A stretch of 64,000 nucleotides of DNA from Alitta virens (GCA_932294295.1 OW028585.1:27404177-27468176); one strand, 5' to 3'; shown: positions 1 through 12,931, numbered from the stretch's first letter. Program-made: numbers and translations. The notes: generated from the sequence alone by a model not told the origin.

Positions 1-1184
1 ACAGATGTGTCATGACATATTTGCTAAAATCTACTTTTTGCCCCCTTATATATGATTAATACAGAGTGCAACAACGTTGTACTTCATGATCATGTCGCAG
101 AGGATAGCGTTTTCTGTGAAAATTCTGCTTTTGATTGTTTATTTTTAATACATATAGATGCTACTATCAAATTATGTAGTTTATTATATATAAATTTTTA
201 AAAGTCAAAAACACAATACAAAAAAAAAGTAACCTTATATATATAGCTATAGAGAAAGATATTGAAGGCCAGTATATGAATACATATTTAGCACCCCTTT
301 CCATTGTTTCCCCATGGAATCAGAGTTGTAAAACTTGGGTCATTTTACAGCATCATCAATTGGTCATTAGGACGGTAGCGAAACTCAGTGTGAACCTTTG
401 AAGTGTCCAATCCTTCTCTAGTTCATCCAAGATTTAATAGACAGAGGCTAGTGTGTTTCATTGTCTTAATTACAATAATTGAAAAGCTTAAAAAGTTGTG
501 ATGAATATAGCACAATGAAAAAGTGATCAATTTAGTCGATAACTCTCCGATTATAGTTATTCCTACAGCAGTGTCACCTAGTTTTTCCTTGATTATACTT
601 CACCACGGAGATCCAATTAGGCATTAGCTGCAAATCAATTAACAAACTTTCTTTTCAGTTATTTTTATTAATTATTAATCTAACTAAGCTTGCCTGTTTA
701 TTCACAGCCTGCCAATATCTCCTTTGAATAATTTAAGAAATGTTTTTCAATGTTATTGATTTATGTGAAATACCTTGAAAAAGAGTTGATGGTCCTTAAA
801 TTGCTTGGGATTTTCAACTCAATGACTTTGAGGATTCGAACACTAGGGACACATTGTTAAATGTAAAGTGTTTGCCAAATGTTTTTACCACAAATGATGC
901 TTTATTGCCATGGTGACAACTAAACAGAGTTTAACGACAAAGAAAACCACAACATAATCTATTGAGAAGAGTGCTTGAATGTATTTTAATTTCAAATTGG
1001 AGGGATTTTTCAATATAGTTATTTACCAAAGTTTCCCTCAATTTAACATAACAAATCATTTATACCCATGGACAGTATGTACACTGTACAACATTGATTC
1101 AATTTCAGCATTAAGCAAATTTCATAAAATCAGGAGCTCTTGAAAGTGCTGGGCCACTTCGAGGCAAGGATGGTAACACTGTGG
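1..1184. other. Noncoding AT-rich flank; start of duplicated segment
   Basis: No convincing coding exon is visible. From about position 410 the sequence matches 17.92 kb onward, so it is the upstream part of segmental-duplication copy 1. The bases at 1053-1060 (AAATCATT) are the uninterrupted version of the site that carries a hAT-like insertion in copy 2. Confidence 0.7.
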
Positions 1185-1375
1185 GTGGGTCGGTGGGTTG
1201 GTTTGTTGTTTACATCCTGTATTTCTGCACCTGATGGGCTAATTAGGAGAGGCAGGGACCATGGCAATGAGATGATGGATGAAACAGCCATCCAATTTAG
1301 GCTCAGCTGGGAATCGAACCCAGGACCCAGCGGTTGGAAGCCCAGAGCGCTACCACTGAGCTAGGCCCCCACCCA
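1185..1375 (-). repeat. tRNA-derived SINE (family 2), reverse strand
   Basis: Read on the minus strand it starts with a tRNA-like head: an A box in TAGCTCAGTGGTAGCG and a B box in GGTTCGATTCC, 5' of a body ending in CAGGTGCAGAAATACAGG. Related reverse-strand copies lie at 13055-13230 and 23735-23910. Shorter pieces are at 10655-10710 and, in two facing orientations, at 19268-19420. It is not a functional tRNA: pairing is imperfect and the body continues past the head. Confidence 0.65.
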
Positions 1376-2170
1376 TTAACACTGTGGGTGAAACCTCCAA
1401 ACCAAACCCAGTGGCCAACACAGGCTCTGAGCAATGCAAACCATCTAGCTGTATTTCTACTTCCCTCTATACCTGGCTCTTCCTACCTAGCCTTCACTTG
1501 ACACTAAAAATGTGTGCTTACTAAGTTCTAAAATTACTGCGATTTGTGATGAAAAGCAGCTTAACCCAGTTCAAACATTGTCTTGTGACGTCACCATTTA
1601 CTTTGCTTTCGCAATTTTAAGTCAGTTTAAAGACAACGGGCAAACTACCTTGTCAACAAACAGTCTTATAGAGCATTCAATCAACTGAATAAATTTCACA
1701 AGATATTTAAGTGTTGAAGTGATGCTACCAAGTTTTAAGAAGCTCTTGCCAATACCCAAGTTTGTCCAAATAATTGTTGATTCAGGGAGGGTCTTCAATA
1801 TTTTTATTTATTTTTGGGTCAAAATGGTTTGTAGCAATTGTTATGTATCTCAATTGAGTTGCTCCCTTCCTTTATCCACTAGTTTACTGCTTACTTTGAG
1901 CCCCAACTTGCATATGTCACATGGTCAGTTGTGGTGGGTTGTTTGAACTCAGTGTAGTCAGTTTGATGAACAGGCAGTAACAGACAGATCATAATTGGCC
2001 TTAAACAAAAAACCAAGAAAAGTGAACTGGACCACAATACATTGCTTTTGGCGAAAAAGCTGTCTGCATGACCACGGGTCAAGACGCTCATTCAACAAAA
2101 TAATTAGACTGTCTGGCAGAGTGCTGTATTTATTTCACAAAGTTTTATCATAGGCAGTTGTTACATTAAA
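1376..2170. other. Noncoding spacer
   Basis: Short unrelated ORFs only; none shows protein-like conservation between the two duplicated copies. This region lies upstream of the SINE and SRCR exon A in copy 1. Confidence 0.6.
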
Positions 2171-2450
2171 AGCAGTTGGGTGGTCTAGTGGTAAGACGTA
2201 TGCCTGCTCCTCTGAAGGACCCGGGTTCACTTCAGGCCCGGGTAACCTTTCATGAGCATCATCCCAGCTGGATGTTCTTCAAATGAGATTAAATTGGTGG
2301 TCCCTTGTACTCAGTGTCTACGATGAGGATAGTAACAGATCCCACCCGTGAGGTATATATGGACTCCTTCTCTATCTCACCTCATCAATCAACCCTCGAC
2401 AGCCTCAAGAACTTGCCTTAGAGGGCTGCACTTCCCATATCTATCTATCT
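2171..2450 (+). repeat. tRNA-derived SINE (family 1) with TATC tail
   Basis: A tRNA-like head (TGGTCTAGTGGTAAGACG as A box, CCGGGTTCAC as degenerate B box) is followed by a conserved body. It ends in GAGGGCTGCACTTCCCATA and a short (TCTA)n tail. The same insertion lies at the same distance upstream of SRCR exon A in copy 2 (19579-19868), so it predates the duplication. Other copies lie at 3776-3920, 20440-20635, 40951-41300 and, inverted, 51212-51602. Confidence 0.8.
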
Positions 2451-2516
2451 ACTCATCACTACTGTAGATCAAGGCAAATTTAGGCAATAATCAGAATATC
2501 CATATCTTTTATACAG

Positions 2517-2662
2517 GAAACCTCAGGTTGGTTGATGGCCTAGTTATGAAGTCAGCAGGGCGAGCAGAGATGAGAAATGGAAACGAATGGGGCACTATTT
2601 GTGACTCTGACTTTTCAGTTCATGGTTGGCCAGAAGTGTTTTGCATAGATATGGGATTTCAT
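2517..2662 (+). CDS. SRCR domain exon A (N-terminal half), paralogue 1
   Basis: This is an internal exon of 146 bp, preceded by the acceptor TTTTATACAG and followed by the donor GTGAGT. It enters in phase 1 and leaves in phase 0. The translation has the hallmarks of a scavenger receptor cysteine-rich domain: LRLVDGLVMKSAGRAEM at the start, then NEWGTICDSDF, then GWPEVFCIDMGFH. Two of the six group-A cysteines are here (WGTIC and VFC). It matches the exon at 19931 with only a few residue changes and has no stop or frameshift, so it appears to be under constraint. It joins in frame to 4822-5007. The upstream exon (PAN domain in the paralogue) is not in the window and is presumably more than 2.5 kb away on the left. 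The protein should be secreted; ligand unknown. Confidence 0.85.
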
Positions 2663-4821
2663 GTGAGTATCTAGCAGCAATTATCAGAAGTCAGATATGA
2701 CAATCACATACTAATTCATTTTCGAATGTAGAGCTCGTTAAGACGGCAGGTGCCAGCCGACAAGTTGATTGATTGACCTCCATAGAAATAATAAGAAGGT
2801 TGCAAACTCCACAGCAACCAGCAAATATTCTTATACCCATGATGAGGTAGAAAAGTGGCATTAAAGACATGTAGTTGAATGATAAAGAATTACCTTCTAT
2901 GCATAAATTATCAACAATCGTAATTTTTTTTAATAATTCCAGATATTATTCCAAATTATCAAAATTTTAATTCAACTACCATTGTATAGTAAAACAAATA
3001 CTTTATTCAACTCTGTTTCAATATCATTTCAATATCATTTCAATATACATGTAATTATTATCTCAATATCACAATGTATTGTTGTATATTCTCTAATTTG
3101 TATCATTCAAAATGCTTGCTTGAGAATTAATTTGTACCAGATCGATAAGCATATATGCTTCTTCGGGTAAATAAACATACAAACAAACAAACAAACAATG
3201 ACCTGACCACAGTGTGCATGGAAAATTAGTCTCCTTTAATACTGTGAGTCGTCACCTCACAGCCCAGCGACCTAATTATGGAAATTCTTTGCTAGTTTGC
3301 CAAGTTAAACAAAATGATTGGTTAAACTATGTAGCCAATAGGCTGAGTGTAGACTTAAGAAATATTCTGTTAAAATACAAGAGAAATTAGGAAATTGCGT
3401 AAACTCAGCACATGAACATCTAATTATTCTGTAGTTTCATTGTTAGACCTTTCATGCCATTAGTCAGCCTATAGACTATAGGATAAATTCATTAATTTAC
3501 TTCAGATGAATAAATGAGCAAAACATGTACATGATTGCGGCGCTGCACTGTGAGGTGATGAAACACAGTGTTAAAATTTGCCAATGTCTCCGTTAACGTC
3601 TGCAATTGTCTCTGGCCGAGCAGAGGCATTCTTCCGGGCAGTTAAGTGTTCCCAGTGTCTGAGGAATGTAGTTGTATGGGGGACTTGATAGGAGACTTTT
3701 GAGCTCACAGGGGAAGCTTCATCCCAGCATACACAACCTTTGTGACAATATCAATGGTATTATGCACTCAATATTGCAGCTGGCTGGTCTAGTGGTAAGA
3801 CGCCAGCCTGCTTCTCTGATGGACAGGGCTTCAATCCCAGGCCCAGGTAACCTTTCATGAGCATCATCCCAGCTGGATATCTTTCGGATGAGATGTTAAA
3901 TTGGCGGTCCCTTGAACTTCAGGATTAATGCACCGAAAATATTTGATAAATTTCATTAAACTGCTCACTCAGATGACCATTTCACAAAGGGATGAAATCG
4001 GTTGGGTATGATGTATATTTATCGGCAAGCTGAATTTTCATTAGTGCTTACAACCACTACTGCAATTTTGCATGAAGTATTTTCATGCAAAACACCACAT
4101 GAATATGCCTTAGTCTAGCGGGATGTTCAAGCTCTATCCAACAACCACATCAGAAAGGACATCATTTGACTATACAATATACGTGATATGGTACATGCAA
4201 TGTTTTGCAGGGAAAGGTTGCCAGGATTGTACCACTTATCTTTTGTGCCCAGATAGAATTCCAAATTGGCCAGCTTCGTTTCTGTGTCGGCCGCCGCCAC
4301 TGGTCCAATTCTGGCAACTCTCGACTAGCTAGGGCAACGCCTGACTAATGCTTATCTGTAAAAAGTCAGGTGACATTAATTTTTTAAGAATGGTACTATT
4401 GTTTACACTAAAATGAGCTTCATTTACTTGAAAATACTGCACTGAATGACCTCTGATATTTGTGATGTCACAAGTTACCTGTCACTAATTTTACACCCAT
4501 TGGTATTGGAGTGTAGTGGTCCAGGTGTGAGCAGAATTTTTCCCTCGCACCAGAGAGTGACTCTTTGGTAGAATTGGTTAATATTCTGGCTTTTAGTCCC
4601 AGGGACCACAGTTCGATTCCCACTCCGGGAGAATTGTTACAGTATGACATCATCGAACAATGGGTGATAACATCACAGCTACCAATTCTCACTTTCAGCA
4701 TATTTCAAGGTGTTTGCAAAAATAGGCGAAATGATTCAATTTATGCAAAAAAGTGCTGATGTCAAAATTATGTATCACCTAATGTTTATGTCTTACCGTG
4801 ACAAAAAATTTTCTCTTCCAG
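2663..4821 (+). other. Intron between SRCR exons of paralogue 1
   Basis: The intron runs from GTGAGT to TTCTCTTCCAG. It contains a family-1 SINE fragment (3776-3920), a block shared with 20.2-20.4 kb, a block at 3.92-4.20 kb shared with 21.02-21.31 kb, and a tRNA-like head at about 4540-4625. No other exon was recognised. Confidence 0.75.
4540..4625 (+). repeat. tRNA-like SINE head in intron
   Basis: The stretch GGTAGAATTGGTTAA resembles an A box and AGTTCGATTCCC a B box, around a Lys-like arm containing CTTTTAGTCC. Copy 2 has two such units in tandem (about 22553-22640 and 22793-22880), so the unit was locally duplicated there. The stems are degraded, so a functional tRNA is unlikely. Confidence 0.55.
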
Positions 4822-5007
4822 GGGGTCCTGAATGCCAAGCACATTACACAGAGAAGTGATGTGTTGCCAGCTAAGGATAGCCAGTCCATAGCTAAACATC
4901 AACCTGGGTGCAGTACGGTAACAGCAAAAAGCATGGAACAATGTCCTTCTGATCAGGCCGGAGCACAGTGCAACCATGACAAGGATGTGTGGGTCCACTG
5001 CTATTGA
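4822..5007 (+). CDS. SRCR domain exon B (C-terminal half, stop), paralogue 1
   Basis: This is the terminal coding exon: 61 residues plus TGA, acceptor TTCTCTTCCAG, phase 0. It supplies the other four SRCR cysteines in the expected order: PGC, EQC, QCN and HCY. It also carries the canonical C-terminal pattern SMEQCPSD...CNHDKDVWVHC. Joined to 2517-2662 it makes one complete six-cysteine SRCR domain. Group A SRCR domains are known to be split over two exons, which fits. The protein ends two residues after the last domain motif, so there is no transmembrane segment downstream. The AATAAA at 5206 lies 199 bp past the stop. Confidence 0.85.
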   Translation, partial: GVLNAKHITQRSDVLPAKDSQSIAKHQPGCSTVTAKSMEQCPSDQAGAQCNHDKDVWVHCY

Positions 5008-5205
5008 CTGTATTTTTTCCATAATAATGTGTTACAATTCCACCAAAGACTATTCAACTTCGTAATTATATTAATCAGAATTACACTATGATAACACGTG
5101 GCAAAGATCTGTCTGAATAATGGTTAATAGATAATTTGTAATGTTACATTACTACATTATGTAGTTTCAGTGTTTCCTATAACAAATTCAATGTACTTGT
5201 GTGGC

Positions 5206-5211
5206 AATAAA
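5206..5211 (+). promoter_or_regulatory. Polyadenylation signal AATAAA, SRCR paralogue 1
   Basis: AATAAA lies about 200 bp downstream of the stop in a block conserved with copy 2, where the same signal sits at 23518. Its conserved position supports it as the 3' end of the SRCR transcript. Confidence 0.6.
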
Positions 5212-5699
5212 ATATATCTTATGTTAACTTGTCTTATAATAAACGTATAATTATATCATCATAGTTTTGGTGCCTTCTCGTGATAACTTGCATACATGCT
5301 TTTTCTTTTTTCAAGATTGAAACATATCCTAGACATCTACAGTATAGTAAACAACACGTTAGTAACTTTATATTCACCAAAAATGTAATATCATCACTGT
5401 TAACCTTGGATATAAAGACTATTATTACACCAAATAGTGAATGACTTTCTGCTTCGAAATTTTACTCATTCCTATCTTCATGCACTTTTTCTGAATTGAT
5501 TCTTTTGAAATTAGCATCATTTATATATGACATAGACTTCATTCCTTTTATAAAGTATCTCGGTAAGTTATATTTCTATTTAATCAATTAAATTTTTAGT
5601 ATCAACCGATATTACCACAGTTATACAACGAAGCATAAGAAAACTGACACCATCACTGCCATCAGTGAAAAAACCCACAAAACTTCACTTATATCATTA

Positions 5700-7150
5700 C
5701 TGTTAAACTTGGGTATAGAGACTTCAAACATTTTTGAACGTGTCATCCATAGTCAGTTACATAATTACTTTACCACCCAAAATTTATACTATAAAAGTAA
5801 ATATGCATATCGTGAAAACCACTCAACTGAATTTGGAGCCCTGGAACTTTGTCATAAAATAATTAACCATTTAGACAGAAACTAAGTTCCTTTAGTGTCT
5901 TTCTAGACCTTTATAAAGTGTTTGATATGCTAGATCACTCTATTTTAATTGGTAAATTATGTTTCTATGGTTTTCGAGGTAATGCTTTACACCTTATTGA
6001 GAATCATCTGACACATAGAAAACAATTTGTACAACTTAATAATTTTGAATCACAATATGAGCAGTAACCACTGGAGTCCCCCAAGGCTCAATTTTAGGGC
6101 CCTTGTTGTTTCTCGTCTACATGAATGACATAGTAAATTCTAAAAATCTATTCAATACTTTCATATATGCCGATGACAAAACTTTAATTGCTACAATTAG
6201 TGCCTTTACAGACAAGAAAAACTCTTATAAAGTTAATATAAACTCTGAACTAGAAAGAATTCTAATATGGCTTGAAGTAAATAAACTATCGCTAAATATT
6301 ACAAAAACTAAATGCATGTTTTATCATATCCGGAAGAAATAATATGTTATCCTAAACTTAAAATATTAGGAACTGAAATTAAAACTGTAAATGAATATAA
6401 TTTCCTAGGTTTGATAATTGATGAGCATCTCTCAAGGACACCTCATTTAAACAATATTTCAAAAAAGATAAGCAGAGTTATTGGCATAATGAAAAAACTT
6501 AAAAATATGTTATCAACCACTATATTGTTAACATTATACAATTCTTTGTTACTACCACATATAAATTATGTTATACTATGCTGGGGCTGCAAAACCACCA
6601 ACACTAATCGAATACTGAAGTTGCAAAAAAAGGCAGTTCGTATCATCACAGGTAGTCGATATAATGCTCACGCAGATGCTTTATTCGGGCAACTTAATAC
6701 AATGAAAGCTCACCACATATGCTCACTGCAAGAACTTAGATTCTATTTTCATGTGGAACATGGAAACCTGCCCGTATATTTCACTTCAAACTTTCAAGTC
6801 AGAGCTCTTGATATTCATAACTATACAACGAGACGAAACAATGATTATGTAACTCCTGTAATAAGGCATGACTTTGCAAAATATAGTTTATCTTATAGAA
6901 TTCCACATGTGTACAACACTACACCTCTGAATATCAAGCAGAGAATACTAACTCATAGTTTAAAAGGATATATAGAAATATATAAAATACATTTTCATCA
7001 ATTCCTATACCAGTATGTGTGTCGACCAGACTTGCTATGTGTGTCATAGAAATACAACTTAATGTAACAAATACCTATAATATATACATGTCAAGAATAA
7101 AACAGCTTGTTCGTGTGATGCATAAATCATGAGATCATTGCATTTGATAG
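5700..7150 (+). pseudogene. 5'-truncated non-LTR retrotransposon reverse transcriptase
   Basis: A degraded LINE reverse transcriptase. Visible in order: NIFERVIHSQL and KYAYRENHSTE fingers motifs near 5.73-5.85 kb; FLDLYKVFDMLDHS (palm A, from about 5.90 kb); GVPQGSILGPLLFLVYMNDI (near 6.07 kb); YADD catalytic box near 6.17 kb; and a thumb/C-terminal region running to 7049. In-frame stops occur near 5883 and 6065, and a frame change occurs near 6312-6340, so it is dead. The jockey/CR1 side of the LINE tree is likely, without certainty. Copies 2 and 3 of the duplicated segment lack it, so it inserted into copy 1 after duplication. The 5' end with endonuclease is missing. Confidence 0.85.
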
Positions 7151-7331
7151 AATCTCAGATAAATGTGAATGTCTTTCAACTCTTCTCATCTCCTTTTTTT
7201 TGTTAATTTAGTTAATTGTGCACTGTTTTGACACAGGCATTATATGATGTGAAATGATATGAAATTTCTGTATAATTAAGATATTTCAGTTGGGTCAGAT
7301 AATCATTATTTGACCAGCTACAAGAGGCAAG

Positions 7332-7410
7332 TACATGGCCAAATGTGCTATGTGCGTTTTTCATGCGTTTGGATAAATGCATGGAAAACGAATGGTTTTC
7401 ACCTGCTTTG
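7332..7410 (+). mobile_element. One end of a small MITE
   Basis: It begins with TACATGGCCAAATG and continues with the CATGCGTTTGGATAAATGCATGG motif region. This is the same terminal sequence as the MITE at 50661-50834. Copy 2 lacks it at the corresponding place near 24.41 kb. Only one end is clear, so it is truncated or rearranged. Confidence 0.5.
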
Positions 7411-7598
7411 TATTACAATGTTGAACTTGATACTATTAGTCAGAAGTTTAGTTGGCTTTAATAACCAGTTGCCAGAGCTAGAGGTAAAGGTAATGATGAG
7501 ATGATAAGGCTTGGAGTCTGCACAGTGTTTCACATTTTTTTCTTGCCCCAGTTTAGATGCCGAGTACAAAGTGCATGCTGCCGATTTAACATCACATG

Positions 7599-7601
<3 letters not shown>

Positions 7602-7643
<42 letters not shown>
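7602..7643. repeat. (TA)n microsatellite
   Basis: About 21 uninterrupted TA dinucleotides. ORFs across it (YIYIYI peptides) are artefacts. Confidence 0.95.
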
Positions 7644-7645
<2 letters not shown>

Positions 7646-7739
7646 TTCTTATTCATACAGAAATAGGTATTCTGCAGGCAATAAAAATATACATGAAATT
7701 AATTTAACTTGAATCCAATGATGTCCAACGTTGGTTCAG

Positions 7740-8610
7740 TATGGTAACATATTACTGCAGTTAATATTGTTCATTATCACAATGTTAATATAAGTACAAC
7801 ATTTAATACAACAGAGTGTAACATACATCCTCTCATTTCAACATCAATTCTGTGAGAATGTTTACATTAAAAAATCATTTGTATGCAAGTTCTTTTGAAG
7901 TCAATTGCTGTCCTGATATGTATTGGTCATAATAATATACCATTCTGAGACAGAGAATCAATGTCAAACCATTCAACATAGGGTGGTCATGTTAACCAAC
8001 ATACTGAGCAAGGGTATATATATGCAGCATATATGCATGTATTACAAACATCTACATATTATTGTAGAATATTTTTATATTATATATGCCTTTATTGACA
8101 CAGTAATATCATACATGATACATTTGTCAAAAATTACAGATAAAAACATGTACTTAGTATACTTCTACTCACTATTCCTATATTTTATATATATATATAT
8201 ATACATGGTATAAAAGTTAAAGGTATACATTATCAATAGGTTATCTACACGTCCATGGTCCCAGTTGCTGAACAATAGCACAGTAATAAGAGCATTAAGT
8301 TCTGTTGACATACATTGGTTATATATATATATATCTACACATATCACATGTATACAGTGACCCTAAATACATATATTACTGCAGTTAATACAGTCTGCAG
8401 TTATAAAAATGGATGTAAAAGCACAAAGATCAAAATATATACAAATGCAGAAACTGCTGGTATATTGCTTGTCGATTTAGTTTCAGCTTCTAAGAGTAAC
8501 ATACATCCTTTCATTTCAACATCAATTCTGTGAGAGTGTTCACATTAAAACATAATTATTATGTAAGTTCTTTTGAAGAAAATAGCTTTCCTGTGAACAA
8601 ATATATAAAA
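7740..8610. repeat. Local direct duplication inside copy 1
   Basis: The block at about 7745-7920 (around ATTACTGCAGTTAATA and ACATCAATTCTGTGAGA) recurs at about 8365-8600, some 620-690 bp later. A diverged relative is near 30.06 kb in the third copy. Short TA tracts lie between. No gene seen. Confidence 0.6.
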
Positions 8611-9600
8611 CTGTTTATCTCTCTGGTTTTTACAAATTCTGAAAGTTTTCCTATGGTTTGTGAAAGCACATACTTGAAGAAGTCAGAATAGCACACATCA
8701 GTTGAAGTGGCTGTCTATTGATGCCAGTATGCATGAGCTAATTATATTATACAACATCAAAATCATATTCGCTTAATGTCTACGGAAGAAAGTTTCAGTG
8801 CAGCCATCCAAGTATTTTCGTTACTGTATGTGATCAATTTTCCTTTCCGATTCTATCATAAAACAAAGCAGGTTTCCTCTATATTCACATTAGCATTCCA
8901 TTATCACATTTCCATCACTTCAGACTAAAAATGATTCATTGATCTGTCATTTGTCATTCTACTAAAACTAACGCCTGAAAGAACTCCCATTTACAAAGGT
9001 GACATACAGATAAGATGTCTGATACAAAGTCATTTATGTCAATATTGCAAACAACTTTAGTTATGTTCCTGATATTCGTTGCACTTTGGTATGGCATTTG
9101 TCATAATAGGGTAGAATACACTGGGGTCAAGGTTGACTGCGTAACTGCAGTTACCCCATTCCAGTGCCACTGACCTTATTTCAATCGATCCTGTTTCAGG
9201 CTGAGTAGCCTTGCTTCCTACTTCATTGTTTTCTGTTGATACTTAGACACCATTTGTTCAAACTTAAACTCTATACTACTGGGTCTGAAGCTCAGTCAGC
9301 TTAAATGACCAGCTGCCAGATGCAGATGTAATGATGAGATGATGAGGCTGCTTGATGAAGCTGCTTGACGTCTGCACCATGTTACAACCTCATGGGTGGT
9401 GGGGTCTTTTTAACGCCCAGGTTTCACTGTTACCTTGGCAACTTTGGTGTTAATGTATATATCCCTTTAGTGGCGCTGTTGCGGGTGGCAAATAATGTTA
9501 TATGTTAGAAATGTAGAAAACTTGGCAATACCTTAAGATATTGTAGTGCATATTGTCACATTAAATCAAATTTTGGTTTACGATAACCATATTCCTGGCA
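8611..9600. other. Noncoding block shared with 30.1-31.5 kb
   Basis: From about 9050 to 9600 the sequence aligns with 30670-31510, including a reverse-strand SINE 3' piece near 9285-9400 (partner at 31068-31200). No exon-like ORF. The match stops at 9600, where copy 1 carries an insertion. Confidence 0.65.
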
Positions 9601-9800
9601 TTAACCCTCAGCGAACGAAGTTCGAAAAGGGTTTTTGTTATCATCAATGTCCGTGCGACGGGCTGACCGGCTGACCAGCTGATGCGCTGATGGGCGGGGG
9701 GCGGGCGGACGGGCAGATTGACGAACGGGCAGGCGGTCGGGCATAACACTTTTGTTTCCGGAGCAGAAATTTAACACTAATGCACTTACCATCATGAAAT
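9601..9800. mobile_element. GC-rich insertion, probable transposon piece
   Basis: The homology with the 31.5-kb copy breaks right after CCTGGCA. Copy 1 then has a GC-rich stretch of repeated GACGGGC / GCGGACGG words, unlike its AT-rich neighbours. The right end is unclear. No coding capacity recognised. Confidence 0.4.
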
Positions 9801-12737
9801 TGTGTACAGTAATACTCTATATGGCCTAGTGGTGCTTTTTTATGAAAAAATTTGGAAAAAAGAGAAAAACCTTTTTTTTTTTGTTTTTGGAGCAGAACTG
9901 TGACAATGCTGCACCTACATATTGAACTATGATATCAACACAAACAGCAGGAAATGGCAGGAACATATGTTTAAAACATCGAAATGCAATTTTACTTTGA
10001 ATTTAATGTTTCACATGTACAAGCTTTGGAAAAGTTAAACTTGACACTTCCTACGAAAATCTGATACAAAAAATTATTTTCTGTATATATGAATGACCTG
10101 ATAATGGAAATACATTGTAAATCACCTGCAATAATTCTCATTTGATCATTGTTTATAGGAATATATATATTTCATAAATAAATGGCCACGGTTGGCTGAA
10201 GCAAAGTGCATCCTAGCAGCAGTATTTTAGTGCATTTTATTGTATATTTGACACTTTATCATTAAGTTGATGTTTGTCATTTTTCTGAGAAAGTTATATT
10301 TATGGAATCAGTTAGTTATTACCTACTGTGTCTGAAAAGCAAAATGAGTAATAAGAGGAGAGGAAAGACTTATGTCTTGCTGAATTCAGTGCTGTTCAGT
10401 GAAAAGACTCCATTGGTTCACATAAATCGTAATGATCAAGTCACATGCATGACAGGTGTGACATGAAAGTGTCATTATGTGTCATGAATTGATCCGTGGT
10501 GGTTTTATTTGGGAGGTTCTGTTAAAACAGGGTTGTTGGATCTCAACATTAGGAATAATTAGAAAAAGTAACTGGACTAGATGGGTTTTCAGCTTTTCAT
10601 GGTGTAAAATTCAATAGCAGGAATAGAGCTGTTTACATGTTTACAAAGGGACTGTGGCTTTACGTCCTGTATTTCTGCACCTGATGGGCTAATTAGGACA
10701 GGCAGGGACGGAACTCTTTACACAATCTAGTGGTCTTAATAGTGAGGTGGTATTAGTAGTTAGTGATTTTAAAAGTGAGGTGATTTTGATAGTGAGGTGA
10801 TTTTGATATTGAGGTGTTCTCTAACAATGAGGAGGTCTTAACAGTGAGTAATCCGTCTTAATTGTGAGCTGAAAAGACATTACGCATACTAACAACATGC
10901 TTACATAATATATATGCCAAGTTATACTAGGAGCCAAAACAAATGTCTACTTGTTTTTTTGGGCATATTTTGCCATAAATGGCACGGAGCAGCGCAAAAT
11001 GTACAGTGGGATTAACAAAAGTAATTAGTAACAATTTTGTTTTTCTGTTATTTTTTTTCTTTGTCCCTGAAAAGGGACCCTTCTATTTTTAATGACCTCA
11101 TTTCTGAGGGACGTCATCAAGCTACCGAAAGTGGAAATATCATGCCAAGTAGGGAGGAATTAATGAAAGTCTTTACCCAAGCCAGAGAAAAGGTCACCAT
11201 GATTAAGAAGTGAAAGAGGCTCCAGCCAATTTGACCCTTGAAACCAGTAAAGGTGTAGGTTGGGCAGATACAAACTAGAAAATGAAATAAATACATGAAA
11301 ATTTTAAATGGTATTATAAGTTTAACTTGAATAACTAAGCACAGGGGTTTGTTTTGTTTTTGTAGGTGTATTTTAGTCAGTATGTTATATTTAATAACAT
11401 TCCCACAAAGTATATATTTGCATTGACATTTTTAACAGGGTACAGTGTAGTTTATATCAACAATGGTCTGGAGTGTACCACAGTACAAGTGGAAACATTC
11501 AGTGTAGCAAAACAGTTTCTCTCAAGCAATAAAGACAACTTTAAACATAACTGAATTATCATTTAAGATTTTCACTAAGGAAAAAATGCAGTACGACGGA
11601 CCCAGATTTTTGACAATATTTAGCGAGCCTCGTTGCAGTGCTTATGACGTCAAATGCTTGATTTCATGGATACCGTTACAAACATATTGACGGCAGTTTT
11701 ATTTCATTTTTCTTGGGGCAGCCACCCCTTACCTCCGCTATCCATCACAAATGTTATTCTTATTGAACTAAATCTTCAAAACTTGGTCAAAATATTTTTA
11801 TCCGCTATACTGCACAAAACCCTTTACTAAATTTTCATGCTTATGACTTTTCCGCCATGACTTTATCTGGACTGCTATTTTTCTTTCACTAGTTCAGTTT
11901 TTATGCATCTTACATCATTATTAAGCCCATCCATTGAAATAACACCACCTTACAAAGATTGTCTTAATGCTTAGTTCTACCATACCATCGACTGTGACAT
12001 TTTACGGAGTTCACTCTCTGTTGAACTTTCTTGTCTTCCTGTGGTCCTTTTCTGGTGCTTCCTGTTCCTGTCAAATTGTTTTCTTTCTAAAGATGCCCTT
12101 TACTCTGCATGTGTAATATAACTTTACCTTTCTCTGACATCAGGTTGACTCGATGCCTTTCTGACACCAGAAATCTTGGGATTCCTTGTCGCGGACCCCG
12201 GAAGATGACTTCTAAATCTCGGCCAAAATGATAGTGGGCAAAAAAGTGTGCAGGATAATTACTAACGATAGGGAAAGAATTAACGGAACTTTATCCGAAG
12301 CCGCCAATATATCCAGGAAGTAATAACAGACTACGTTCCTCTTGTTATGGATAATTACTGGTCAGCGCCATGGAGGTTGTGATCTCTAAAAAATCACTGT
12401 GCTTAAGTTAGATGCCACGGGCTACCAACCCAAGTTAGTTGCAAATGACCACAAGAGTTGTGTTTAAACGAGTAAGAGAACTCAATTTAAAAGTGCCGTC
12501 AGTGGTTCAGTTTGATGCGACTTTCAAAGCAATTCGGCCACACTTTTAATGCAAATACAAACTAATTTGATATGGATATTTTGTGAATGTCCTTATGCAT
12601 TACTAATCTGTACAATGTGCTTTTTGGCTCTTGTGAAGTATAAATTGCAATTGCAAATGATGCCGGATAAATAGATCCTGGACAGCTTGCCATATCAGTC
12701 AACATCGAGATCAAAATTATGCAGACAAAAAAAGAGC
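9801..12737. other. Noncoding region
   Basis: No recognisable gene. It contains a short run of GTGAGGTG-type words at 10740-10860, a SINE family-2 fragment at 10655-10710, and a block near 11587-11670 that resembles 26380-26460 in the third copy. Confidence 0.6.
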
Positions 12738-12843
12738 GTAGATAGATAGATAGATAGATAGCTAGAAAGATATATAGGTAGGGTTGGTAGGTAGATAGAT
12801 AGGTAGGTAGATAGATATACAAATAGATTGATTGATAAAAAGT

Positions 12844-12931
<88 letters not shown>
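12738..12931. repeat. (GATA)n microsatellite
   Basis: Imperfect TAGA/TAGG units at 12738-12844, followed by about 22 nearly perfect GATA units at 12845-12931. Tetranucleotide tracts of this kind occur as SINE tails elsewhere in the window. YLSIYLSI ORFs are artefacts. Confidence 0.95.

Larger units (their letters stand above)
410..5650. repeat. Segmental duplication, copy 1 (SRCR locus)
   Basis: This stretch is collinear with about 17920-24190. Matching landmarks are the tRNA-derived SINE (2171 / 19579), SRCR exon A (2517 / 19931), SRCR exon B (4822 / 23154) and the AATAAA signal (5206 / 23518). Matches continue discontinuously further on (7.40-7.59 kb with 24.48-24.64 kb; 9.05-9.60 kb with 30.67-31.51 kb). 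The two SRCR exons are the most conserved parts. The rest has drifted and gained different transposons. Confidence 0.85.

Noticed and set aside
2171..2245. Functional tRNA gene
   Set aside because: A and B boxes are present but the stems do not pair well and the sequence continues into a dispersed SINE body.
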